The position numbers and the translations under genes are program-made. From Paraburkholderia solitsugae (GTDB lineage: Bacteria > Pseudomonadota > Gammaproteobacteria > Burkholderiales > Burkholderiaceae): a stretch of DNA of 64,000 bases. The first letter of the stretch is position 1. Each line of letters begins with the position of its first letter. The stretch lies in NCBI RefSeq assembly GCF_013177695.1, contig NZ_WOEY01000053.1, positions 1 to 64,000 of the forward strand, given 5' to 3'. Below are positions 7,617-16,815 of the stretch, in pieces. Below the pieces are notes generated by a model. That model had not been told where the DNA came from. It worked only from the letters and a program-made list of their open reading frames with translations, and searched no databases.

Positions 7617-10298
7617 ATGCCATTCCCGCCACAAGACCATGGCTGCCCCGGCTGGAACGGGGAAATGGCCCGCCGCATCAGCGAATTCGACTGGGCCGCG
7701 ACCGACCTCGGCGCGATAGAAAACTGGCCCCGCAGTCTGACCGCCACCGTTCAAATGCTGCTCGCCTCGCCCGTGCCCCTCGTGCTTCTATGGGGCAAAC
7801 CAGGCTACATGATCTACAACGACGCCTACGCAATCTTCGCGGGCGGACGCCATCCGTATCTGCTCGGCTGTCCGGTCGAACGCGGCTGGCCGGAGGTCGT
7901 CGAATTCAACCGCCATGTGATGACGACATGTCTTGCCGGCGGCACCCTGTCGTACCGCGACAAGGAACTGGTCCTGCTGCGCGACGGCAAGCCCGAAGAC
8001 GTCTGGATGGACCTCTACTACAGTCCGGTCGCCGACGACAGCGGCGCGCCCGCTGGCGTACTCGCGATGGTCGTCGAAACCACCGCTCGCGTACTGACCG
8101 AACGCTGGCGGCAACGTGCCGAAGCGGAACTGCACGAGACCAACGAACGGCTGCAACTCGCGCTCAACACCGGCGCCGTGCTCGGCACATGGGTGCTCGA
8201 CCTGCGCACCGGCACCGTCACCGGCGACGAACGTTTCGCGCGCACCTTTTCATTCCCCCTGGAAGAGGCCGCGAAAGGGGTCGAGCGCAATGCCGCGACG
8301 CAAGTGATCCATCCGGACGACCAGCCGCTCTACGAGCGCCTGACGATCGAAGCCATGCGCACCGGCCAGCCGTTTCGCGCCGAGTACCGGATTCGCCGGC
8401 CCGATGGCGACTATATGTGGGTGCAGGCAAACGGTCAGTGCGAGGTCGATGAACATGGGGAACCGACGCGCTTTCCCGGCGTGCTGATTGACATCCACGA
8501 ACGCAAGATCGCTGAACAATCGCTGCGCCAGTTGACCGAAACGCTCGAACAACGCGTCGCCGATGAGGTCGCGGCACGGGCGCTCGCCGAAGAGCAGTTG
8601 CGCCAGGCCCAGAAGATGGAAGCGATCGGCAGCCTCACAGGCGGTGTCGCGCACGACTTCAACAATGTGCTGCAAGTGATCAACGGCAATCTGCAGATGC
8701 TCGCCGCCGATGCCGATGGCAATCCGGCCACGCTGCGGCGTTTGTCCGCCGCAACCGACGCCGTCAAACGCGGCGCGAAACTGGCCGCGCATCTGCTCGC
8801 CTTCGCGCGCCGCCAGCCGCTGTCGCCTACCGTGCTGAATCCGCGCCGCCTGCTCGCCGGCATGAGCGAGATGCTCCGTCGCGCGCTCGGTGAGACCGTC
8901 AAGATCGAAACGGTATTGAGCGACGACCTGTGGAATGTGCAAGCCGATCGCAATCAACTCGAAAACGCACTACTCAATCTCGCGATCAATGCGCGCGACG
9001 CGATGCAAGCCGACGGCACGCTCACCGTCAGCGCGACGAACCGCGTGCTGGACCATGCGTTTTGCCGCGGCAAGCCGGAGCTCTCGCCGGGCGAATACGT
9101 GGTGTTCTCGGTGACCGACACCGGTGTCGGCATGAAGCCCGAGATTCTGGAGCACGCGTTCGAACCGTTCTTCACGACCAAGCCCGACGGCCATGGCACC
9201 GGCCTGGGCTTAAGCATGGTGTTCGGTTTCGTCAGACAAAGCGGCGGGCATACGGTGATCGACAGCGAAGTGGGACGCGGCACCACCGTCTCGCTGTTTT
9301 TCCCGCGTTGCAGCGAGCCGGAAACAGCCGAAGCCGTCGATCAGACCGCAGCGCCGGTGGGCGGCGGCGAAACGATTCTGGTGGTCGAAGACGATGCGGA
9401 TGTGCGTCTGACCGCCGTCGAAATGCTCGCGCAACTCGGCTATAAAGTGCTGACTGCATCGAGTGGCGACGCGGCGCTCGAGTTCATCGATAGCGACGTA
9501 CCGATCGATCTGCTGTTTACCGATGTCGTGATGCCCGGCCAAGTGAAGAGCGTGGAACTGGCGCAGCGTGCCGCGGCGCGTTCGCCCGCGGTGCCGACAC
9601 TCTTCACCTCCGGCTATACGCGCGACGAGATCGTCCATCACGGCAAGCTCGATGCCGGCATCACGCTGCTCTCCAAGCCTTACCGGCGCGACGATCTCGC
9701 GCGCAAGCTGCGCCACGTATTGCGCGCTGAAGTCGCCGGCTTGGGCGATGGCAAGATCGCCCCTTGCGTGCCGCACACGGCCTACGATCCAGCCGGCACG
9801 CCCGAAGCGTCCGATCCGCAGGAAAGCCTGCACGAACCGCCTCTTGCGGGAGAAGATCCGCTCGCAAACGCCCCGGCGAGTTCGCTGGCGGATTCCATGG
9901 CAAGTCCGCTGTCACGCCAACCCGGCACGCCGGCTCGCGTATTGCTGGTCGAAGACGACGCCGATTCGCGCGACGCACTCAGCGACCTGCTCGGCGCGTT
10001 GGGGTTCGCCTGCACTGCGGTCGCTAGCGCCGAAGAAGCGCTGCCGCTCGTGCCCACGCAACGTTTCGACGTCCTGTTCACGGACCTGACCTTGCCCGGC
10101 ATGTCCGGCGACAACCTGGCGCGCGCTGTGCTGCGTCAGCAGACGGACATCCGCGTGTTGCTGGTATCGGGCTATGGCCAGAACGCCGAGATTGGCGACA
10201 CCATCCCCGGCGCACGGCTGCTCGGCAAGCCGCTCGATATTTCGCAGTTGCGGCGCGAACTCGCGGAGTGGCTCGATCACACGGAGGCGGCTTCCTAG
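7617..10298 (+). CDS. Soluble hybrid sensor histidine kinase with two receiver domains
   Basis: 893-residue hybrid kinase without membrane segments, so a cytoplasmic sensor. Order: PAS-like region (about 30-165), a second PAS with PAC end (about 180-300), a short coiled coil, HisKA with the phospho-accepting His in [11 protein letters not shown] (about 346), HATPase with [11 protein letters not shown] and [11 protein letters not shown] (about 440-565), receiver 1 (about 583-700; [21 protein letters not shown]), a proline/alanine-rich linker, and receiver 2 (about 770-885; [23 protein letters not shown]). Both receivers keep the phospho-Asp and the Lys. The ATG at 7617 lacks a strong ribosome site; one at 7662 is an alternative. 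The partner regulator and signal are not evident. Confidence 0.88.
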   Translation: MPFPPQDHGCPGWNGEMARRISEFDWAATDLGAIENWPRSLTATVQMLLASPVPLVLLWGKPGYMIYNDAYAIFAGGRHPYLLGCPVERGWPEVVEFNRHVMTTCLAGGTLSYRDKELVLLRDGKPEDVWMDLYYSPVADDSGAPAGVLAMVVETTARVLTERWRQRAEAELHETNERLQLALNTGAVLGTWVLDLRTGTVTGDERFARTFSFPLEEAAKGVERNAATQVIHPDDQPLYERLTIEAMRTGQPFRAEYRIRRPDGDYMWVQANGQCEVDEHGEPTRFPGVLIDIHERKIAEQSLRQLTETLEQRVADEVAARALAEEQLRQAQKMEAIGSLTGGVAHDFNNVLQVINGNLQMLAADADGNPATLRRLSAATDAVKRGAKLAAHLLAFARRQPLSPTVLNPRRLLAGMSEMLRRALGETVKIETVLSDDLWNVQADRNQLENALLNLAINARDAMQADGTLTVSATNRVLDHAFCRGKPELSPGEYVVFSVTDTGVGMKPEILEHAFEPFFTTKPDGHGTGLGLSMVFGFVRQSGGHTVIDSEVGRGTTVSLFFPRCSEPETAEAVDQTAAPVGGGETILVVEDDADVRLTAVEMLAQLGYKVLTASSGDAALEFIDSDVPIDLLFTDVVMPGQVKSVELAQRAAARSPAVPTLFTSGYTRDEIVHHGKLDAGITLLSKPYRRDDLARKLRHVLRAEVAGLGDGKIAPCVPHTAYDPAGTPEASDPQESLHEPPLAGEDPLANAPASSLADSMASPLSRQPGTPARVLLVEDDADSRDALSDLLGALGFACTAVASAEEALPLVPTQRFDVLFTDLTLPGMSGDNLARAVLRQQTDIRVLLVSGYGQNAEIGDTIPGARLLGKPLDISQLRRELAEWLDHTEAAS

Positions 10299-10334
10299 GC
10301 TCGCCTGCTCCGCGCAACCAACACGACTCCGCCG

Positions 10335-11261
10335 ATGGACATCCGCTGCGGCACCGCTGGCTGGACCGACAAGACGCTCATTGCCTGCAAGCGCTTTTAT
10401 CCACGCGGCAGCAACAGCGCTGAGGCCCGGCTGCACTTTTACGCATCGCAGTTTCCGCTGGTCGAAGTCGATTCGGCCTACTACGCGATTCCGTCAGCGA
10501 GCAATGCGCAGTTGTGGACCGAGCGCACGCCGGAAGACTTCACCTTCAACTTCAAGGCGTTTCGCCTTTTCACCGGACATCAGACGTCGCCCGATGTCCT
10601 GCCCAAAGACATTACGATGGCGCTGCCGGCGGGCATCACGAGCCCGCGCAAGAAGAACGTCTACTACGGCGACGTGCCCGCCGAGATCCGCGACGAACTG
10701 TGGCGGCGCTATCTGGAAGCGCTGGAACCGCTACGCACAACCGGCCGGCTCGGCGCGGTGCTGTTCCAGTTCGCGCCGTGGATCACCCGCTCGCCGGACG
10801 GTCTCGCCCTCGTCGACGAATGCCGGGCGCGCATGGCGGGCTACATGATGGCCACCGAGTTTCGCAATCAGTCCTGGTTCAACGGTCAGCACGCACAATG
10901 GACGCTCGACTTTCTGCGCGAGCGCAGCCTCGTCCATGTGATCGTCGATGCCCCGCCAGATGTGACGAACCGCGTGCACACCGTGTGGGAAGCAACCCAT
11001 CCCGAGCTCGCGATGGTGCGTCTGCACGGCCGCAATACGCAGACGTGGAGCGCGACGGGCGCGGCGAGCGCCGCCGATCGCTTCGATTACGACTACAGCG
11101 ACGGCGAACTGAGCGAACTGGCCCCCTCGATCCGCGCAATCGCGACACGGGCCGGCCGCACCCACGTCATCTTCAACAACTGCTTCGAAGATCAGGGGCA
11201 GCGTAATGCGCGGACGCTGACGGGCCTTCTGGGCGACGCCGCCGTCGTGCCGGCGCGATAG
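10335..11261 (+). CDS. DUF72 (YecE-like) family protein
   Basis: 308 residues with the family's N-terminal signature (IRCGTAGWTD), the SAYY motif after the first strands, and the C-terminal segments LHGRN, DYDYSDGEL and HVIFNNCFEDQG, the last being the asparagine-rich signature of DUF72 TIM-barrel proteins. The family is widespread in bacteria and its biochemical role is not established. Here it follows the hybrid kinase by 36 bp on the same strand and could be co-transcribed, although no functional link is apparent. Full length for the family. Confidence 0.88.
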   Translation: MDIRCGTAGWTDKTLIACKRFYPRGSNSAEARLHFYASQFPLVEVDSAYYAIPSASNAQLWTERTPEDFTFNFKAFRLFTGHQTSPDVLPKDITMALPAGITSPRKKNVYYGDVPAEIRDELWRRYLEALEPLRTTGRLGAVLFQFAPWITRSPDGLALVDECRARMAGYMMATEFRNQSWFNGQHAQWTLDFLRERSLVHVIVDAPPDVTNRVHTVWEATHPELAMVRLHGRNTQTWSATGAASAADRFDYDYSDGELSELAPSIRAIATRAGRTHVIFNNCFEDQGQRNARTLTGLLGDAAVVPAR

Positions 11262-11398
11262 CCCGCCGAGATCGTGCACTCAGGACGGTAAGGCATCCTT
11301 TTTGCTCAACGCAAAGTACTGTCGCGAGAACGCTATGCAGGCTGGCGACAAACCCGACACGTGAGGGCGACGGCCCGGTCAACCTGCAGGGAGGCGCT

Positions 11399-12421
11399 AT
11401 GCAAGGAAGCAATGACAAGGTACGTGCTGCAATTTTTGCCATGCTGGTTTCGTTGTTGACGGCATGCGGCGGAGGTGGCGGCGGCTCGAGTAACGGCAGT
11501 GGCGCGACGCCCCCGGCGGGTGGCATTAATCTGCAAGTTGTCTCGTTCGGCGATAGCCTGTCGGATGTCGGAACCTATGCGCCGCTTGCGAGCGCGGTGG
11601 GCGGGGGGCGTTTCACGACCAATCCTGGGCAAGTGTGGACTCAGGATGTCGCGCAGTACTACGGCGGCACGCTAAGCGCGGCGTTTACGATCGACATCAC
11701 GCATAAGTTGAGTGCGCAAAACGGCCTCGGCTATGCCGAGGGCGGCGCGACCGTGGCAACGCCGGCAAACTTGTCCAACTTCCTTGTCGGCGTGATCGGC
11801 AATGTCGAAATGCCCGTCAACCAGCAGGTTTCGAGCTATCTGTCGGCTCACGGAAGCTTCAACTCCGGTCAACTGGTGCTGCTCTGGGCCGGCGCGAACG
11901 ATGTGCTTCGCGCCGGGGCGCTGCCGGCCGCGGCGCAAACCGTGCAGACTGCCGCCGCCGCCCTGGCTCAAATCGTCGGACAGATCGTCCAGAACGGCGC
12001 CACGCATGTCGTCGTGGTCAATGTCCCGAATGTCGGACTATCGCCCACAGGCATCGCTTCATCCGACGGCGGGGCGAACCTGACCCAGTTATCGCAAATC
12101 TTCAACAATAGCCTGAACGCTGCCTTGCAAGCCGACAGCCTGCAAAGCAAGGTCATCCAGATCGATTCTTATGCCTGGGTGGACCAGATCATCGCGAACT
12201 TTCAGGCCAATGGCTTTACCGTGTCAAACACCGGTCAGGCCTGCAACCCTGCGACAACGCCCGATGACACGTCATTGCTCTGTTCGCCGGCGACCTACAT
12301 AACGGCCAATGCCGATCAGACGTACATGTTCGCCGACGACCTTCATCCGACGACGCATCTGCATGCCCTGTTCGCCCAGTACGTGGAGCAGCAGATCGCC
12401 GGCAGCGGTCTTGGTCACTGA
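11399..12421 (+). CDS. GDSL/SGNH-family esterase lipoprotein
   Basis: 340-residue predicted outer-membrane or periplasmic lipoprotein. The signal peptide ends in a lipobox (SLLTAC, Cys near residue 22) followed by a glycine/serine-rich linker. Block I of the SGNH fold is FGDSLSDVG (catalytic Ser), block III is WAGANDVL (oxyanion Asn), and the C-terminal DDLHPT supplies the catalytic Asp and His. It is an ester hydrolase of unknown substrate, similar in layout to secreted GDSL lipases of Burkholderia. The ATG at 11399 follows CAGGGAGGCGCT, a good ribosome site. It is convergent with the peroxidase pseudogene (12469). Confidence 0.88.
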   Translation: MQGSNDKVRAAIFAMLVSLLTACGGGGGGSSNGSGATPPAGGINLQVVSFGDSLSDVGTYAPLASAVGGGRFTTNPGQVWTQDVAQYYGGTLSAAFTIDITHKLSAQNGLGYAEGGATVATPANLSNFLVGVIGNVEMPVNQQVSSYLSAHGSFNSGQLVLLWAGANDVLRAGALPAAAQTVQTAAAALAQIVGQIVQNGATHVVVVNVPNVGLSPTGIASSDGGANLTQLSQIFNNSLNAALQADSLQSKVIQIDSYAWVDQIIANFQANGFTVSNTGQACNPATTPDDTSLLCSPATYITANADQTYMFADDLHPTTHLHALFAQYVEQQIAGSGLGH

Positions 12422-12468
12422 GCCCTGGGCGTCGCCGTTAAATTTGCGCCGGTCCCAACGGCAAGCCG

Positions 12469-13719
12469 CTATCGCCTGTACCCATCGTTCAGCGTCGCAA
12501 GAAACGCTGCAACGTCGTCGATGTCCCGCTCCGACCACACGGGGCGCTCGCCGACTTTGCGCGTGAGCGGCTCATCGGCGGTATCGACGTTCACGCGCAG
12601 CGCAACCGGCAAGTCGTTGAACTTGTCGACCTTGCCGTGGTCGTCTTTCGGATACCACTTTGCCGGATTCGTATCGCGCTGAACGTAGAAACGCAGCGCG
12701 TCCTTCAGCGTATGGAAGCGGCCATTGTGAAAGAACACCTGCCGCGTCGCCGTGTTACGCAGCGACACCGACTTGAAGAGTCCGCAGTTGCTCCTGTCGC
12801 TCTACTGATCGGTGCGTAGCGGACCGCACAAGCCCATATCAAAGTACTTCGGGTCCGCGTTCGCACGCAGCTCCGGATTGCGCGGCACACCGAGCGCCTG
12901 GAAGTTGAAGTCGGTGAAAAGCGGATGAGAGCCGTCGACTCCCGATTGATCGATGTGGCAGGAGGCGCAATTGCCGCCCGCCGGATCGTCGAACAGCTTC
13001 TTACCCCTTAACTCCTGTGCCGTCAGTTGGACCTTGCCGTCGAGGTAGTAATCGAACTTGCTGGTGTACGGATGAAAACTCGGGTCTTCAAGTTCGAAGC
13101 GCTCGATGGCGTACATCGCCTGCGCGAAAGCCTTGGTGGGGTCGGCGAAGGTGTTCTGCCCGAACACTTCCTTGAAGCGCGCGGCATACGGTGCCTGCGC
13201 CAGTTTCGCGAGTACGGCCGCCGGATCCTTGTTGGCCATCTCGTCCGGATTGAATAGCGGGAAACTCGCCTGATCGTGCAGACGGTTGAAGCGCCCGTCC
13301 CAGCCGTAGCCGCCGACCGGCGCGTTGTCCGTCTCGCTCAGGCGCTCGGACAGGCTGGCCGCCTGCGCGTGACTCCACATCGGCGTGCGGTTCAGCACAT
13401 AGCGCAGGCTCGGCACGGCGCGCGTGCCTTGCGAGCGCATATCCGGACCACCCAGCTGCGCAGCCAGTCCGTTGGGCGGCCCGTACGCGTGCGACGGGCT
13501 ATGACAGCTCGCGCACGACATCCTGCCCGAGGCCGACAACGATGCGTCGAAGAACATCAGTTTGCCGAGCGCTGCGGCATCGCTGTAGACGGGCTTCGCG
13601 TCGGCCGGCGCCGACGCTGCGGCTGCCGGGAGCGGCAGCCATACGGCACTGGCCAGCGCGGCGAGCGCCGCCAATCGGGTGGCTGTGCTCACGGTGAATC
13701 CGGTTGCAGAAAACAGCAT
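12469..13719 (-). pseudogene. Di-haem cytochrome c peroxidase (MauG/BCCP family) with an in-frame amber stop
   Basis: The frame encodes a signal peptide, two haem-binding CxxCH motifs (CASCH after the N-terminal third, CASCH again in GGNCASCHIDQSG), and family blocks such as PSLRYVLNRTPMW and GLCGPLRTD. A single TAG at 12802-12804 ends translation after LRTDQ. The same frame then continues, without a shift, for 111 residues that complete the family (NCGLFKSVSLRNTATR, FHNGRFHTL) to 12469. A one-base change in an otherwise intact gene, or a sequencing error, is the simplest reading. The gene starts 8 bp after the phosphoesterase gene, so the two form an operon. The product would be periplasmic. 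Confidence 0.85.
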
Positions 13720-13727
13720 CGAGTCAC

Positions 13728-14960
13728 TTACAGGTTCGTGAAAATGTCATTGCCGAACCCGACCAGGCCGGCCTGCCCCGCATAGCCCAGATGACCGAGC
13801 TGGAAGATGTCTTCAATGCTCTTGAGCATCGAGTAGTGGTTGTACTGCACCGTCGACACCGTGCCCGGCTTGATGAACTTCGAGATCATCACCGCACCGG
13901 TCTGGTCACCGCCAAAGCTCTGCTTGGTCAGATTGATCGTCGCGCCCTTGTACGACAGCGACGAAGTCTCCGGGAACGCCGGCAGGTTCGGACCAGGCTG
14001 CTGACTGCAGCAGGTTGTACCCGCAAAGGTCAGTTGCGTTTGGCCCGCCGAGGGCTGGGTCACTGACGCGTAACTGCTTTCGTCGAAGTTGATGATCAAC
14101 AGACCGTCCTGCTGGAACGCCGGCGAGGCGGTGATAATCGGCACCCACTTTTGCAGGAACGTGTTCGCGCTGACCAGTCCGCCCGGCTGGCCGTTCACAC
14201 ACGGCGAATCGTGGCCGTCGTCGCACAGGCTCGGCGTAATCAGGTTGAAGTTGGCGGTGGTTGAGATCGACTGCAGGTCGGTGGTGAGCTTGTTCAGGTT
14301 CACGACGTTCTGGCCGCAATCGGGCGAATCGATGATCGAGTGAAAGTACATGAACGGGTTGTGACGCGTCGCGTACTGATCGCCCAGCGGTACCGCCGCG
14401 CTCGGTGCTTGTCCAACTTGCGTGAGGTCGGTTGTGTTGAGCGTCGGGTGACCACAGGTCGCGGCTTCGCGCGTCGGGTCATTGCCCATGTCGTCTTCAT
14501 AGCCCTTCCATGTCAATCCAGCGGCCTTCAACTGGTCCGGCAACGTCTTGACGCTGGCCGGATACACGCAGCCCGAGCCGATCGCCTGACCGTCCGGCGT
14601 CATGCCCGTGAGCGTGAAATCCTGGTAGATCGGGCAATCGTTATCCGTTTCTAGTGTCGGTGCCTGACCACTGATCATCGAGATGTAGTTGTCGAGGCTC
14701 ACGTGCCCCGTGCCGTAGTACTGCTGCACCATCGCGCCTTGCGAAGCCAGTGTCTGCGACAGGTACGGCGCCTTGCTGTTCGCACCGAACGTGGTCGCGT
14801 AGTTTTCGTTTTCGAGCGTGATGACGAAAACATGCTTGATCTGTTGCTGCCCGGTCTGATTGAGCGACGAGGACGCCGAGCCGCACGCGGCGACGATAAC
14901 GCCAATCATGGCAGCAGAAACGGCAGCGAAAAGTGTGCGCATCCAGGTGCGTTTTGACAT
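13728..14960 (-). CDS. Exported phosphoesterase-family lipoprotein (acid phosphatase/phospholipase C-like)
   Basis: 410 residues, starting at the ATG at 14960 preceded by AAGGGAAAGGA; an open extension upstream to 15026 is unlikely. A signal peptide ends with the lipobox VIVAAC. The mature part matches the phosphoesterase (PF04185-like) fold: HVFVITLENENY near the start, a Thr/Ser nucleophile region (HVSLDNYISMISGQ), a cysteine-rich middle, and LLIINFDESSY followed by the C-terminal HYSMLKSIEDIFQL. Such enzymes cleave phosphate esters outside the cytoplasm. It is the first gene of an operon with the di-haem peroxidase 8 bp downstream. Confidence 0.85.
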   Translation of the reverse strand: MSKRTWMRTLFAAVSAAMIGVIVAACGSASSSLNQTGQQQIKHVFVITLENENYATTFGANSKAPYLSQTLASQGAMVQQYYGTGHVSLDNYISMISGQAPTLETDNDCPIYQDFTLTGMTPDGQAIGSGCVYPASVKTLPDQLKAAGLTWKGYEDDMGNDPTREAATCGHPTLNTTDLTQVGQAPSAAVPLGDQYATRHNPFMYFHSIIDSPDCGQNVVNLNKLTTDLQSISTTANFNLITPSLCDDGHDSPCVNGQPGGLVSANTFLQKWVPIITASPAFQQDGLLIINFDESSYASVTQPSAGQTQLTFAGTTCCSQQPGPNLPAFPETSSLSYKGATINLTKQSFGGDQTGAVMISKFIKPGTVSTVQYNHYSMLKSIEDIFQLGHLGYAGQAGLVGFGNDIFTNL

Positions 14961-15085
14961 TCCTTTCCCTTTTAATTGTGTTTTCTCGTTCTGATTGAAT
15001 CGATATGCGTCAAAATTAATTTGCATACCAAACTAAATCAGATTGAATCGATGGACCTGCAATTACCCGTGCGACCTACCGGCAA

Positions 15086-15124
15086 AAAAAACCGGCGTAT
15101 CCCGCGACCGGGACCGCCGTTTTT
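15086..15124. terminator. Terminator-like hairpin with flanking A and T runs
   Basis: An A-run and ACCGGCG (15084-15097) face CGCCG plus a T-run (15115-15124), with an inner TCCCG/CGGGA stem. The symmetric A and T tracts would allow function in both directions. It sits upstream of the phosphoesterase gene and left of the porin remnant, so it may have served a gene now lost. Confidence 0.45.
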
Positions 15125-15193
15125 GGTCCATGGCGAGGCTAACACGGCAGGTTTAGCCGCACGTAGTCCATCTCGACTAGGGGGAAACGACAA

Positions 15194-15814
15194 GTGCCGG
15201 GGGCGGAACGCTTCAGGCAATCAGATACTGCTCGACGAGCCGCACCACGCTGCAAAAACCAGACCGGATGGCTCTTTGCGCTCCAGGTCGCCATGCAGAT
15301 TCCGGTCGGTACAGCCCTCGCCGTGTTCTCGCACCGCCTGCTCAAGCGCGGCACGCCGTCGCGATTTGCACGCGGCGCGCTGATCAGCGGCAACGCGGGC
15401 GGCAGCGCCGCGTCGATTGTGATCCCGAGCGTGGTCGCCTTCGACGGCCGCGCACTCGGCGCCAGTTACGTATTCAACAACCTGATCGTGAAGGCCTCGT
15501 ATGTGCAGTACAAGGTGGCAGGGTCGTTCAACGATCGGGTCTATTCGGGCGGCGCCAGCTACCACATCACACCGGCGCTGAACGTCGACGCCGGCGTGTG
15601 GTACACCCATGACGGGAACCACTCGACCAACCATTCGGTGATGGCGTCGACGGGGGTGGAGTATGCGCTGTCGAAAGCCACCATGATCTATGGGCAAGTC
15701 GGCTTCGTGAACAATCACGGCGCGATGCACACAGGCCTGTCAGTCAACAACGCCCTGAACGAAGTCACGGGCACGACCAGCGGCGTGAATGTCGGCATCC
15801 GGCACATGTTCTAG
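15194..15814 (+). pseudogene. Gram-negative porin, C-terminal remnant
   Basis: From about 15434 to 15814 the frame reads as the last strands of a Burkholderia-type trimeric porin: GASYVFNNLIVKASYVQYKV, then GASYHITPALNVDAGVWYT, VEYALSKATMIYGQVGFVN and the terminal GIRHMF, whose final Phe is the usual outer-membrane insertion signal. The first 80 residues of the open frame do not look like a porin and lack a signal peptide, so the 5' half of the gene has been lost. An intact porin of the same family is at 26852. No function is expected. Confidence 0.7.
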
Positions 15815-15850
15815 TGGACATTGAAGCCCAATAGCAGAATTGATCCACGT

Positions 15851-15890
15851 GCCGGGAGAGCAAACCTCCCGGCATTGGGTGGTTTGCTCT
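15851..15890. other. Two overlapping, mutually exclusive hairpins
   Basis: GCCGGGAG (15851-15858) pairs with CTCCCGGC (15866-15873). AGAGCAAACC (15857-15866), which covers the loop of the first hairpin, pairs perfectly with GGTTTGCTCT (15881-15890). Only one can form at a time. There is no T-run after either, so this is not a standard terminator. It lies between the porin remnant and the exported protein gene; nothing else recognisable lies in 15815-16053. Confidence 0.5.
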
Positions 15891-16053
15891 ATCATTTGGC
15901 CAGTGCGTCGCACTACTAATGCATCAACGTGCGTCGGCACTACCGCGATGAACTTGAACTTACCAACCTAAATTGCGTTTCGCCGGTCATGCGCGGCACA
16001 TACTAGCGCTGTGTCTTTCGCTGACCGGAAACGTACGTATTCAAAGGGCTCCA

Positions 16054-16677
16054 ATGTTTATCCACTCCAGTGATCTTTCATCAGTCGGAAAGCGATGTGC
16101 AGCTATCGCCGTCGTGGTCGGCTTGTCATCATGGCTGTCTGTTTGTGCCGCCGCCGACAGCGTCGCGTCAGAACCGGCGCCCACAGCGCAAAGCGGCGCC
16201 GCGGTGGATAACGAAAGCGGCACCGTGAGTTTCATCGACAAGCAAAATTCAATCATCGTTGTGTCGGTCAGCGGCGGTCAAGAACTAAGCCTCAACGCGA
16301 AAGATCATGCTGACGTGCTGGATCGCGTTCGCGTCGGTGACAAGATTGCAATCAGCTATCAGGAGCCGTACGTAACCGGCCTGACGCGCGCGAAAGGTGC
16401 GCCGCTCACGCGCCTGACGCACACTGTAAAAGTGACCAAGTCCGCGACAGATGCTGGACCAGACGGTTTCCAGGCTGTGCGGACGTATAACGGCATGGTG
16501 GAAATCACCGCGATCAATCGTAAGCAGCATGTCCTGACCTTTGCCGACAAGTCCAATGCAGCTCACTCGATCAAGGTGATTGACCCTGCATTGGTGAAGG
16601 TCGTGGGCTCGCTTGCACGTCACGATCATGTTCAAATCAGCTACGAATCCGCTTTCACGGTAACCTTCGCGCGCTGA
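16054..16677 (+). CDS. Exported protein of unknown function
   Basis: 207 residues from the ATG at 16054, which follows AAAGGG; the longer frame from 15973 adds an implausible leader. A signal-like hydrophobic stretch (AAIAVVVGLSSWLSVCAAA) is followed by a mature region of two similar halves: GTVSFIDKQNSIIVVSVSGG... and NGMVEITAINRKQHVLTFAD..., each a short beta-rich unit ending in a statement of an internal 'DKIAISY' or 'DHVQISY' strand. The duplication suggests two small beta-barrel or OB-like domains in the periplasm. I recognise no named family. Confidence 0.7.
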   Translation: MFIHSSDLSSVGKRCAAIAVVVGLSSWLSVCAAADSVASEPAPTAQSGAAVDNESGTVSFIDKQNSIIVVSVSGGQELSLNAKDHADVLDRVRVGDKIAISYQEPYVTGLTRAKGAPLTRLTHTVKVTKSATDAGPDGFQAVRTYNGMVEITAINRKQHVLTFADKSNAAHSIKVIDPALVKVVGSLARHDHVQISYESAFTVTFAR

Positions 16678-16740
16678 CGTCAGCCCCGCGCGCTCCGCCC
16701 AGCGTACAACCGGTTCATCGTCGCGGGCGTGGCGATCGCC

Positions 16741-16765
16741 GCCTGGACGCACAGTGCGTCCAGGC
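16741..16765. promoter_or_regulatory. 25-bp perfect inverted repeat (12-bp arms)
   Basis: Arms GCCTGGACGCAC (16741-16752) and GTGCGTCCAGGC (16754-16765) are perfectly complementary around a single A. With a one-base centre it suits a dimeric DNA-binding protein better than an RNA hairpin, and no T-run follows. It lies between the exported protein gene and the GntR promoter, 22 bp before the second palindrome. Confidence 0.55.
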
Positions 16766-16779
16766 CTTGATATCGCGCC

Positions 16780-16815
16780 TTGACACCAAGACATCATGAC
16801 GTCATGATGTCTTCC
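16780..16815 (+). promoter_or_regulatory. GntR promoter with a 26-bp perfect palindrome over the -10 (likely autoregulatory operator)
   Basis: TTGACA (16780-16785) and CATGAT (16803-16808) are 17 bp apart, a plausible sigma-70 promoter with a start site at about 16815. A perfect 26-bp palindrome runs from 16788 to 16813, with half-site AAGACATCATGAC, and covers the spacer and -10. Autorepression by the adjacent GntR-family protein is the obvious reading. No ribosome site fits between the palindrome and ATG 16816, so the transcript may be leaderless. Confidence 0.6.
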
